This document shows positions 1-6,496 of a DNA stretch of 6,632 nt, piece by piece. Under the pieces are notes generated by a model that saw only the letters and a list, made by a program, of their open reading frames with translations, had not been told where the DNA came from and ran no database searches. Positions within the stretch are counted from its first letter, which is position 1. The number at the start of each line of letters is the position of its first letter. Source of the stretch: an uncultured Pseudomonadota bacterium (GTDB taxonomy: Bacteria > Pseudomonadota > Alphaproteobacteria > Rs-D84); NCBI GenBank assembly GCA_947303165.1, contig CAMYXE010000041.1, positions 1 through 6,632 on the forward strand, read 5' to 3'. A program made the position numbers and the translations under genes.

Positions 1-17
1 AAATTGCAAGTTTTTAA

Positions 18-1034
<1,017 letters not shown>

Positions 1035-1046
1035 GGAAAGAAGAAT

Positions 1047-1616
1047 ATGTCGAAATGCGATATGATGCGAGCGCTTAGTATGGCGAGTGTTTATATTGAT
1101 AGGCGCATAGATGATGGTTCCAGACTTGCGATAACTTTGCCACATGCGGCGCATATACTTATTGTGGCGGCATCAGCGGCTATAATCACACATCAAATAA
1201 AAAAGAATAACAAGGATTCCTTGGTTGACGTTGAAAAAGCATTTGTCCTTGGGTTATTACATGACATTGGACGTTATATAGTTGATGAAAATGAGGCACA
1301 GTATCCACACACTATTGCGGGCTATGACCATTGTATCAAATTACATGCGGCATCAGTAGCACCAATTTGTTTGACACATGCAATTTTGGATAAAGCCACA
1401 AAAGAAGAATACCCAAGATATACGCCTGAGCAGTTAGATTTTGCTAATGAAAAAATTTCAAAAATAGATCGGTCTTTTTATGATGATTTAATTATGTTGA
1501 TTGATTTGCATTGTCGTGGTGACCAGATCTTTTCGATACAAGATAGACTGAATAAAAATAAAAGTTTTTACAATATTCAGTCAGATAACTACTCTAGCAA
1601 ATACCTTGAATGTTGA
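1047..1616 (+). CDS. HD-domain phosphohydrolase, probably C-terminally frameshifted
   Basis: The first 165 or so of 189 residues form an HD-superfamily metal-dependent phosphohydrolase. H36 in LPHAAHIL, the signature H72-D73 in LLHDIGRY, H88 and H95 in PHTIAGYDH, H111 and D153 in LIDLHCRG are spaced as expected for metal ligands and active-site residues. Such enzymes cleave nucleotides, cyclic dinucleotides or other phosphoesters; the substrate cannot be read from sequence. A good SD, AAGGA at 1033-1037, overlaps the obgE stop and lies 9 nt before the ATG, so the gene is in an operon with obgE. The last 20 or so residues are rich in N, S, K and Y and look like out-of-frame AT-rich sequence. 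The +1 frame, open from 1552 to 1803, continues with protein-like composition. Removing one base from the A5/A4/T5 runs around 1554-1569 would give one 251-residue protein. The residue assignments are family-based inference. Confidence 0.85.
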   Translation: MSKCDMMRALSMASVYIDRRIDDGSRLAITLPHAAHILIVAASAAIITHQIKKNNKDSLVDVEKAFVLGLLHDIGRYIVDENEAQYPHTIAGYDHCIKLHAASVAPICLTHAILDKATKEEYPRYTPEQLDFANEKISKIDRSFYDDLIMLIDLHCRGDQIFSIQDRLNKNKSFYNIQSDNYSSKYLEC

Positions 1617-1803
1617 TATATATTCGGTGTGTCGTTTTGTGTCTGAACACAGAAATAGTATATTCAAACAACTCATACCATATTGCCATGGATGGTTGAG
1701 ATATGTATGCGGCGATAAATCTGTTGCCGATGAATACATGGCATCTTTGCGAAATGCAAAAACACTAGAACAATGGCAATACTATTTGGAACAGCAGTTA
1801 TAA
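1606..1803 (+). CDS. ORF continuing the HD-domain protein in the +1 frame (likely its detached C-terminus)
   Basis: As a separate ORF this starts at a TTG (1606) and encodes 65 residues beginning MNVDIYSVCRFV and ending YYLEQQL. It overlaps the HD-domain gene by 11 nt. No SD precedes the TTG, and the first in-frame ATG is far downstream at 1738. The frame is in fact open from 1552, just after a TGA at 1549-1551. The stretch upstream of the TTG reads KVFTIFSQITTLANTLN, which has the hydrophobic pattern of a helix. I therefore read it as the original C-terminal part of the HD protein, separated by a 1-nt indel in an A/T run, rather than as an independent gene. Alternatives are a translationally coupled small protein, a real frameshift expressed at low level, or an assembly error. 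No recognised domain was seen in the 65 residues alone. Confidence 0.5.
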   Translation: MNVDIYSVCRFVSEHRNSIFKQLIPYCHGWLRYVCGDKSVADEYMASLRNAKTLEQWQYYLEQQL

Positions 1804-2517
1804 ATTGGTTAATTTTTCTTCTGCAATTTCACGTGCTTTTGGGTCGCCAACATGGAACCATTCGCCATCGTTGATAAAGAAACCTAAACGGTTTTCGCGT
1901 TGTAATCTATCAAATATGCCAATCAGCCAGTATTTACCTTCGGGTTCGTTGTCAAAAACGCGTGGGTGACAGATTAACACCCCTCCATATAAATACGGAA
2001 CATGTTCATCGGGACTTGTTCTTCTTACTGGTCGGTTATTTACAACGGCATAATCACCGTTTGCCGATACGCCATATGCCTTGTCCAACGGCTGCAGCAT
2101 CAACATCATATCAAATTGCGCTTCGTCCCATGCATTCATCATACTTTGTAGTAAATTTTTATTGGGCATATCAATCCACAAAGCGTCGCTGTTTATAACA
2201 AAAAAAGCTTCACGTTTCATCTTGGGTAATGCGTGTTTTATGCCACCACCAGTTTCTAATGCTTCTTCTTCATCTGAGAATATGAAATTTAAATCTGAGT
2301 GTTGTTTTTGCAGATGATCACGTATCATGTCACCTTTATAACACAAATTCACTATACAATCATTGATACCAACAGTTTTTATATGTTCTATATTATAATC
2401 GATAAGACATTTATTGGCAACAGTGACAAGCGGTTTAGGCTTGTCATTTGTCAAATCAAGCATGCGTTTTCCGCGACCAGCGGCAAGAATAAAGGCCTGA
2501 TTAATTTTGTTTTGCAT
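1798..2517 (-). CDS. murU: MurU-like N-acetylmuramate-1-phosphate uridylyltransferase / sugar-1-phosphate nucleotidyltransferase
   Basis: This 239-residue protein is a sugar-1-phosphate nucleotidyltransferase of the MurU / mannose-1-phosphate guanylyltransferase-like family. MurU converts MurNAc-1-phosphate and UTP to UDP-MurNAc in peptidoglycan recycling. Visible motifs are the nucleotide-binding loop LAAGRGKRM at 11-19, KPKPLV at 26-31, ETGGGI at 88-93, the metal-binding NSD at 109-111, GGVLICHPRVF at 178-188 and EWFHVGDP at 219-226. Length and motif order match MurU, and there is no C-terminal left-handed beta-helix as in GlmU. The exact sugar and base are inferred. The usual partner amgK is not in the window. 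GGAG at 2527-2530 (read on the minus strand) lies 9 nt before the ATG, and a strong promoter lies at 2561-2589. Its TAA stop abuts the TAA of the convergent ORF, giving a 6-nt overlap. One variation is D21 where P is common in the RM-x-PLT motif. Confidence 0.82.
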   Translation of the reverse strand: MQNKINQAFILAAGRGKRMLDLTNDKPKPLVTVANKCLIDYNIEHIKTVGINDCIVNLCYKGDMIRDHLQKQHSDLNFIFSDEEEALETGGGIKHALPKMKREAFFVINSDALWIDMPNKNLLQSMMNAWDEAQFDMMLMLQPLDKAYGVSANGDYAVVNNRPVRRTSPDEHVPYLYGGVLICHPRVFDNEPEGKYWLIGIFDRLQRENRLGFFINDGEWFHVGDPKAREIAEEKLTNL

Positions 2518-2560
2518 TGTTCCTTACTCCGTACAAATTTTGTTCGCTTTTGTGGTATTC

Positions 2561-2589
2561 ATTATATCATAATACCCTTAAAATGGCAA
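2561..2589 (-). promoter_or_regulatory. sigma70-type promoter of murU
   Basis: Read on the minus strand, TTGCCA (2589-2584) is separated by 17 bp from a perfect TATAAT (2566-2561). These match the TTGACA and TATAAT consensus at 5 of 6 and 6 of 6 positions. Transcription would start near 2554, giving a leader of about 37 nt that carries the GGAG and AAGGA sequences before the murU ATG. This is the best promoter match in the window. Confidence 0.75.
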
Positions 2590-2590
2590 A

Positions 2591-2604
2591 AAAATAATTA
2601 TTTT
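2591..2604. promoter_or_regulatory. AT-rich palindrome between divergent promoters (candidate operator)
   Basis: AAAATAATTATTTT is a perfect 14-bp palindrome. A second arrangement, GCAAAA (2586-2591) with TTTTGC (2601-2606), is also inverted around nearly the same centre. It overlaps the -35 region of both the murU (-) and rubrerythrin (+) promoters, where a dimeric regulator could act on either. It could equally be an AT-rich UP element or chance in AT-rich sequence. A Fur- or PerR-type site would be natural for a rubrerythrin gene, but the match to any known box is not good enough to name one. Confidence 0.3.
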
Positions 2605-2631
2605 GCTTTTTTACGCGATACCTGTTATTAT
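2603..2631 (+). promoter_or_regulatory. promoter of the rubrerythrin operon (extended -10)
   Basis: TTGCTT (2603-2608) lies 17 bp before TATTAT (2626-2631). The -10 box is preceded by TGT at 2623-2625, giving an extended -10 that compensates for the weak -35 (3 of 6). Initiation would be near 2638, leaving a leader of about 24 nt with the AAGGAG site. Confidence 0.6.
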
Positions 2632-2661
2632 CTGTTCAGTTTTTAACCCAAGGAGAAAAAT

Positions 2662-3288
2662 ATGGCAGTATCATTAAAAGGTACCAGAACAGAAAAAAAT
2701 TTACTGATTGCATTTGCCGGTGAATCCCAGGCGCGCAATCGTTATTCATTCTTTGCATCCAAGGCCAAAGACGAAGGATACCAGGCAATTTCTAAAATCT
2801 TTTTAGAGACCGCGGAACAAGAACGCGAACACGCGTCCCGTTTATTTAAGTTCCTGGAAGGCGGTGCATTGGAAATAACCGCTTCTTTCTCAGCGGGCAA
2901 AATTGGCACGACGCTTGAAAACCTGCAAGCGGCGGCATATGGCGAACATGAAGAAAATACCGATATGTATCCAAAATTTGCACAAATTGCGGCCGAAGAG
3001 GGTTTTACTGCGATTGCAGAGGTTTTAAAGAATATCGGTTATGCCGAACGTTATCATGAATCGCGTTTCCGTGCATTGATTGATGCGATTGAAAACGGAA
3101 CACTATTCAAACAGGATAAAATCGTTATGTGGCGTTGCACGAACTGTGGTATGTGGCATATCGGAACCGAGGCGCCAAAGGTTTGTCCGGCATGCCTGCA
3201 CCCCCAGGGCTATTTCATCAGCGAAGGTACAATATCGCGTTGCGACACGAACGAAGGTTTCTGTGAATATGCAAAAATAGACGAGTAA
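2662..3288 (+). CDS. rbr: rubrerythrin (non-haem di-iron peroxidase)
   Basis: Rubrerythrin reduces hydrogen peroxide in the cytoplasm, taking electrons from NAD(P)H through reductases or rubredoxin; it is typical of anaerobes and microaerobes. The 208-residue protein has a ferritin-like four-helix domain with likely di-iron ligands E21 (AGES), E54 and H57 (EQEREH), E95 and E98 (YGEHEE), and E129 and H132 (AERYHE). A rubredoxin-like domain follows with C159xxC162 and C175xxC178 around CTNCGMWH and CPACLHPQGYF. Classical rubrerythrins usually end just after this domain at about 190 residues. Here some 22 more residues follow, with two extra cysteines (C194, C201). The SD AAGGAG at 2650-2655, 6 nt before the ATG, is ideal. 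It is the first gene of a two-gene unit with the small ORF at 3291, closed by the terminator at 3481-3506. Confidence 0.96.
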   Translation: MAVSLKGTRTEKNLLIAFAGESQARNRYSFFASKAKDEGYQAISKIFLETAEQEREHASRLFKFLEGGALEITASFSAGKIGTTLENLQAAAYGEHEENTDMYPKFAQIAAEEGFTAIAEVLKNIGYAERYHESRFRALIDAIENGTLFKQDKIVMWRCTNCGMWHIGTEAPKVCPACLHPQGYFISEGTISRCDTNEGFCEYAKIDE

Positions 3289-3290
3289 AA

Positions 3291-3470
3291 ATGCCTAGAA
3301 ACGAACAAAAGCGTATAAGATTGCCTATGGTGGCATTTGCGGAAATGATTGCAGATAATGACGCAAAAGAATTGACCGAATTAAAACACATTGTTGACCA
3401 AGCCACAAAGGACGAAGAACAAATACGCAGATTGTTGAGGGAAATGCAAAACTCTATTACATATAGATAA
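3291..3470 (+). CDS. small charged helical protein, second gene of the rubrerythrin operon
   Basis: This 59-residue ORF runs from ATG at 3291 to TAA at 3468-3470. It starts 2 nt after the rubrerythrin stop and ends just before the intrinsic terminator, so it fills the space between them exactly. The protein begins MPRNEQKRIRLPMVAFAEMI and continues with a highly charged segment, including ELKHIVDQATKDEEQIRRLL, that has heptad-like spacing of hydrophobic residues and probably forms a long helix or coiled coil. There is no signal peptide or membrane segment, and no Cys. Its own SD is weak (only GAG at 3283-3285), so translation is probably coupled to rubrerythrin. I recognise no family. Possible roles include a partner or adaptor of rubrerythrin, but function is unknown. 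Position, not homology, is the main support. Confidence 0.7.
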   Translation: MPRNEQKRIRLPMVAFAEMIADNDAKELTELKHIVDQATKDEEQIRRLLREMQNSITYR

Positions 3471-3480
3471 AAATAAAAAA

Positions 3481-3506
3481 ACGGCGCGTTTTGCGCCGTT
3501 TTTTTT
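3481..3506 (+). terminator. intrinsic terminator of the rubrerythrin operon
   Basis: The GC-rich stem ACGGCGC (3481-3487) pairs with GCGCCGT (3493-3499) across a 5-nt loop GTTTT and is followed by a run of T ending at 3506. The A-rich stretch 3475-3480 can extend the stem against those T residues. The hairpin lies 10 nt after the stop of the small gene. Confidence 0.92.
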
Positions 3507-3525
3507 ATGTTATATTAGATACTTA

Positions 3526-3553
3526 TTGCTATTCATTAAACTTGTGTTACAAT
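3526..3553 (+). promoter_or_regulatory. promoter of the LRR-protein gene
   Basis: TTGCTA (3526-3531, 4 of 6 consensus) lies 16 bp before TACAAT (3548-3553, 5 of 6). Transcription would begin near 3560, leaving a leader of about 26 nt before the ATG at 3586. The promoter overlaps the upstream in-frame ATG at 3526, which argues that that codon is not the translation start. Confidence 0.5.
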
Positions 3554-3585
3554 TCGCACAGTATTATTACACAGGGTCGGTTATT

Positions 3586-4146
3586 ATGCCAAGGTATTTT
3601 ATTCAAGACGATGTGCAATATGATGTATTGAATTTGCCGTCGGGTTTTATTGTTAATAGCGATTTGGTTTTAAGTTGTATGGGACTTAGCGAATTGCCGG
3701 ATTTAACTACGGTTGAGGTTAGGGGGAATCTGTATTTAGATCATAATAACTTAACATCATTAATTGGTGCGCCGGCCAAGATTGGACGCAGTTTGTTTGC
3801 AGATCATAATCGATTAAAAACATTACAGGGTTGTCCGCAGATTGTGCCTATGTTGTTTTCTGTTGATTATAATAACCTTGAAACACTAGAGCATGGCCCA
3901 ATTCGCACAAAGGGTTATAATTGCCGGAATAATTTTTTACAGACGCTGCATCATATTGCACAAAATCAAATGATATGTTTGGATTGCCGTAACAACAGGT
4001 TAACCAGTTTGAAATATGCACCTTTTATGGTTAATACCGCAAAATATTCAGGCAACAAAATTCCGATTAAAAGCGCACTTGAATACGAAACATTGCTAGC
4101 TTTGTATCATGACGTATTGGAACGCGGGCTTATAAAAACATATTAA
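3586..4146 (+). CDS. small cytoplasmic leucine-rich-repeat protein
   Basis: This 186-residue protein has about five or six repeats of 20-21 residues between positions 48 and 159. Their core is [L/F]xxDxNNLTSLxGAP: DHNNLTSLIGAP at 52-63, DHNRLKTLQGCP at 73-84, DYNNLETLEHGP at 94-105, CRNNFLQTL at 113-121, CRNNRLTSLKYAP at 134-146 and YSGNKI at 154-159. Such short LRRs form curved solenoids used for protein binding and also occur in phage and gut-bacterial proteins. The N-terminus (MPRYFIQDDVQYDVLN) has no signal peptide, so a cytoplasmic location is likely unless it is exported otherwise. I chose the ATG at 3586 over an in-frame ATG at 3526 because the promoter lies in between; the SD is weak (AGGG at 3573-3576). 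It converges on the surface-protein gene with only 3 nt between the stop codons. The binding partner is unknown. Confidence 0.8.
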   Translation: MPRYFIQDDVQYDVLNLPSGFIVNSDLVLSCMGLSELPDLTTVEVRGNLYLDHNNLTSLIGAPAKIGRSLFADHNRLKTLQGCPQIVPMLFSVDYNNLETLEHGPIRTKGYNCRNNFLQTLHHIAQNQMICLDCRNNRLTSLKYAPFMVNTAKYSGNKIPIKSALEYETLLALYHDVLERGLIKTY

Positions 4147-4149
4147 TTT

Positions 4150-6396
4150 CTATTTTGCCTTTTCTAATTCTTCCAATATGTTATCAAGTTTCTGTAAAGA
4201 ACTGTTTTGACAACCGCGACCGCGCCAAGACAAAATTTCTTCGCCACTTTTCTGATCTACTATTGAAACATTAAAACTCCACCACCAAAAACCATTGAAT
4301 ATGCACCATGGCATAAATAATTCATTTCTTTCGTTTACACGAACAACGTATTTCATATTTTTGGGTAATTCCAACGATTCTTTATCAGAATCATCGCCAT
4401 AAACCTTGCGTAATCTATCGCCAAATACACCTGATTCCCCTGGGCCATCCATTGCATCCCAATCAGTTAAGAGAGTTGCTATGCCGTCATCACATCTCTC
4501 AGGATGCTCTGGACCAGAATAGACTGACCACTTCCAAGGTGCGGCCGGTGTGGTTGCACCATCAACATTATCCAACCGATAATACAGGTGACCACCACTG
4601 ACACCGGCATCCGCCGCATTCGTTGGTGTCCAATTATTATACTGCGCGGACAATTGGGCCTGAACTGCGCTACCCGGGGCATAGCCGTTGACTTGCTGAT
4701 CGGGCGCTATATCACTGCACCAAAACGTAATATACACATTGCCATTATTGTTATACACCCATTTAGACACCCCGGGTGACAATGAACTGGCCAGGCAATT
4801 CGAACCACCATCATAGTCTAAATAGTTTAAGCCACGCACACAATAAGTACTTGGGGTCTCATTCGCGTTCAGAGAATGCAGTGCAAGGGTTGTCTGAGCA
4901 CTTGTCGGCAATAATGTCACGCTGTCGTTTATGCGCCACAGGGTGCCGTTTTCGTCCGGTTGACCATTTTCATTGATTTGGGTCATTTCGCTGTTCACTG
5001 CTTCTACAATCGCGCTGTTTAGTGTCCCGGCCTCAATCAACGAATTTGCACCAACTTGCAGGCTATATATAGCCTTTTCGTCCAATACACCATCCGTGCC
5101 CGTGCCGGTTATGGCAAAGCCCGTTGTTCCATTCAGCAGGTTTTGTTTATTATCAATACCGCTGTTGATTGCACCTGTTGTCGGGACACTGTTATCGGAC
5201 GTATTGGTATAATTGCCCGATGCGTTTGGTGTGCCAAGTGTGGTTACGATATCACGGCTTAATACCTGACCGGCCTGGGAACCAAAGGTCATAAGTGTAT
5301 CTGCACCCAACCCCGCAAAATTATCTTGCAGACCGGCCACCTGGGTATCAACATAGGTTGTTGATGTTAATTTAACATTCTCTGCACACGCAACGTACCT
5401 GTCCCAATAATCTTCATATCCGGTTATCACCTGTGTGGTGCCCTCTGGACATCTGGAGTCCAGACTTGTGCCCCTGAAAATGTTGCTCATAAACTTAACG
5501 TAATCTGGTGAATCATTTGCAACCAATCCCGCAAAAAAATCCCCCGGGATATATCCGGTAAGCTGATCGCACCCAGAAAACGTCGATTCAAATGCATAAT
5601 CGGCCCCCACGGTCACATTCGCAAATAATCCCGATGGAAGTGACGCTAATCTTCCACAACCCTGGAACGTACCACTAAACATCGATTTGTCCGTCGTGGT
5701 TATACCGGCAAATAAATCCGATGGGATTGACCTTATCCCTGTATTAATGAATGTACCAGCAAACGCCCCGGACCCCCCCGTTGTAATATTTGCAAATAAT
5801 CCCGATGGAATATCCGTTAAAGAGGAACACCCTCTGAACATATTATTAAACGCCTTATCCCTCACGGTTGTATAATTGCTAAACAATGTTCCGGCAATAC
5901 TGGTCAGACTTGTGTCTCCGGCAAATGTCCCATTAAAAGTTGGTGCCTGACCCGAACCGCCCCCCAGGTATGGAAACATCGCCGACATATTCCCATTAAC
6001 AGATGCAACATACCGGTTATCTTCAAAATAGATTGCCGATTTGTTTGAATACCCAATTGCGACACCACCGAATCGGATGGTATGGATTCCCGGGTCCCGA
6101 TATGAACAAGTATAGTACGCGCCACCAATGTCCCCCCGTGTTATGGTTTTGCCGGAAACATCACCAGACTCACTAGATAATGTTCCGCCGTCACAATCAA
6201 CATAAAATGTTCCAGCTGCCGTCATTTCAAATGCAAATTCGCCATTTGCGGCGATATTTTTTGTGTCAATGCTAAAATGCGCGGTTTGGCAATTTGTGCC
6301 ATCATCATTCACATCAATTTCATCTGGCGAACATGCTGCATACGCGGAACCAACCGAAATAACGCCACAAACCACCGCAATCAAGAACTTTTTCAC
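4150..6396 (-). CDS. secreted BspA/DUF285-like repeat surface protein
   Basis: I place the start at GTG 6396, giving 748 residues. SD AAGGAGAGG lies 7 nt upstream and the next residues form a clean signal peptide (MKKFLIAVV...GSAYA, cleaved after A20). In-frame ATGs at 6438 and 6429 lie in or at the edge of the -10 region. Residues 21-145 are beta-rich with four Cys (22, 36, 68, 97) and resemble the N-terminal domain of BspA-like proteins. About five repeats of 28-32 residues (152-298) have the pattern FxxTFxGCxxLxxIPSGLFANIT, similar to BspA/DUF285 pseudo-LRRs. Residues 345-500 are low-complexity, T/N/G-rich and fibre-like. Residues 515-748 form a Cys/Trp-rich domain with CDDGIATLL and FWWW (703-706), ending in a charged helix. 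There is no lipobox or LPXTG motif. It is probably periplasmic or surface-exposed and may have an adhesive role, but function is inferred. No terminator separates it from the convergent LRR gene. Confidence 0.85.
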   Translation of the reverse strand: MKKFLIAVVCGVISVGSAYAACSPDEIDVNDDGTNCQTAHFSIDTKNIAANGEFAFEMTAAGTFYVDCDGGTLSSESGDVSGKTITRGDIGGAYYTCSYRDPGIHTIRFGGVAIGYSNKSAIYFEDNRYVASVNGNMSAMFPYLGGGSGQAPTFNGTFAGDTSLTSIAGTLFSNYTTVRDKAFNNMFRGCSSLTDIPSGLFANITTGGSGAFAGTFINTGIRSIPSDLFAGITTTDKSMFSGTFQGCGRLASLPSGLFANVTVGADYAFESTFSGCDQLTGYIPGDFFAGLVANDSPDYVKFMSNIFRGTSLDSRCPEGTTQVITGYEDYWDRYVACAENVKLTSTTYVDTQVAGLQDNFAGLGADTLMTFGSQAGQVLSRDIVTTLGTPNASGNYTNTSDNSVPTTGAINSGIDNKQNLLNGTTGFAITGTGTDGVLDEKAIYSLQVGANSLIEAGTLNSAIVEAVNSEMTQINENGQPDENGTLWRINDSVTLLPTSAQTTLALHSLNANETPSTYCVRGLNYLDYDGGSNCLASSLSPGVSKWVYNNNGNVYITFWCSDIAPDQQVNGYAPGSAVQAQLSAQYNNWTPTNAADAGVSGGHLYYRLDNVDGATTPAAPWKWSVYSGPEHPERCDDGIATLLTDWDAMDGPGESGVFGDRLRKVYGDDSDKESLELPKNMKYVVRVNERNELFMPWCIFNGFWWWSFNVSIVDQKSGEEILSWRGRGCQNSSLQKLDNILEELEKAK
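5621..5810 (-). repeat. near-identical intragenic repeats in the surface-protein gene
   Basis: The + strand sequence GCAAATAATCCCGATGGAA occurs at 5621-5639 and again, identical over 19 bases, at 5792-5810. A diverged copy lies at 5708-5726 and a more distant relative near 5532. The copies are 84 and 87 bases apart, an exact number of codons, and each encodes the PSGLFA-type core of one protein repeat. Recombination or slippage between them would add or remove whole repeats without shifting the frame. Confidence 0.7.
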
Positions 6397-6433
6397 GATA
6401 ACACCTCTCCTTTTTCTTAAAACTTTCATGTAT

Positions 6434-6463
6434 ATCATAGGAAAAAATGCGCCGCGGAATCAA
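6434..6463 (-). promoter_or_regulatory. promoter of the surface-protein gene
   Basis: On the minus strand TTGATT (6463-6458, 4 of 6) lies 18 bp before TATGAT (6439-6434, 5 of 6). Initiation would fall near 6427, giving a leader of about 30 nt that contains AAGGAGAGG before the GTG start. A run of 17 T on this strand lies 4 nt upstream of the -35 box, in the UP-element position. Confidence 0.6.
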
Positions 6464-6467
6464 GCAC

Positions 6468-6484
6468 AAAAAAAAAAAAAAAAA
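6468..6484. repeat. A17/T17 homopolymer
   Basis: Seventeen consecutive A on the + strand (T on the minus strand) lie between the -35 box of the surface-protein gene and the SD of the small ORF at 6497. A run this long is prone to slippage in replication and in sequencing, so the true length may vary in the population. Confidence 0.9.
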
Positions 6485-6496
6485 TAAGGATAAACA

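Noticed and set aside
4..9. TTGCAA as the -35 box for obgE
   Set aside because: It is only 10 bp from the TATAAT box, far short of the 16-18 bp needed.
3526..3585. Longer LRR-protein start at ATG 3526
   Set aside because: It falls in the predicted promoter and has no SD. The added 20 residues look like chance translation.
6331..6340. Lipobox in the surface protein (AYAAC)
   Set aside because: The position three before the Cys is Tyr rather than Leu or a similar residue, and AYA is a good signal peptidase I site.
6397..6438. Longer surface-protein start at ATG 6438 or 6429
   Set aside because: These codons lie in or at the edge of the predicted -10 region, lack an SD, and would put 14 or 11 extra, partly basic residues before an otherwise typical signal peptide. 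GTG 6396 has a strong SD.
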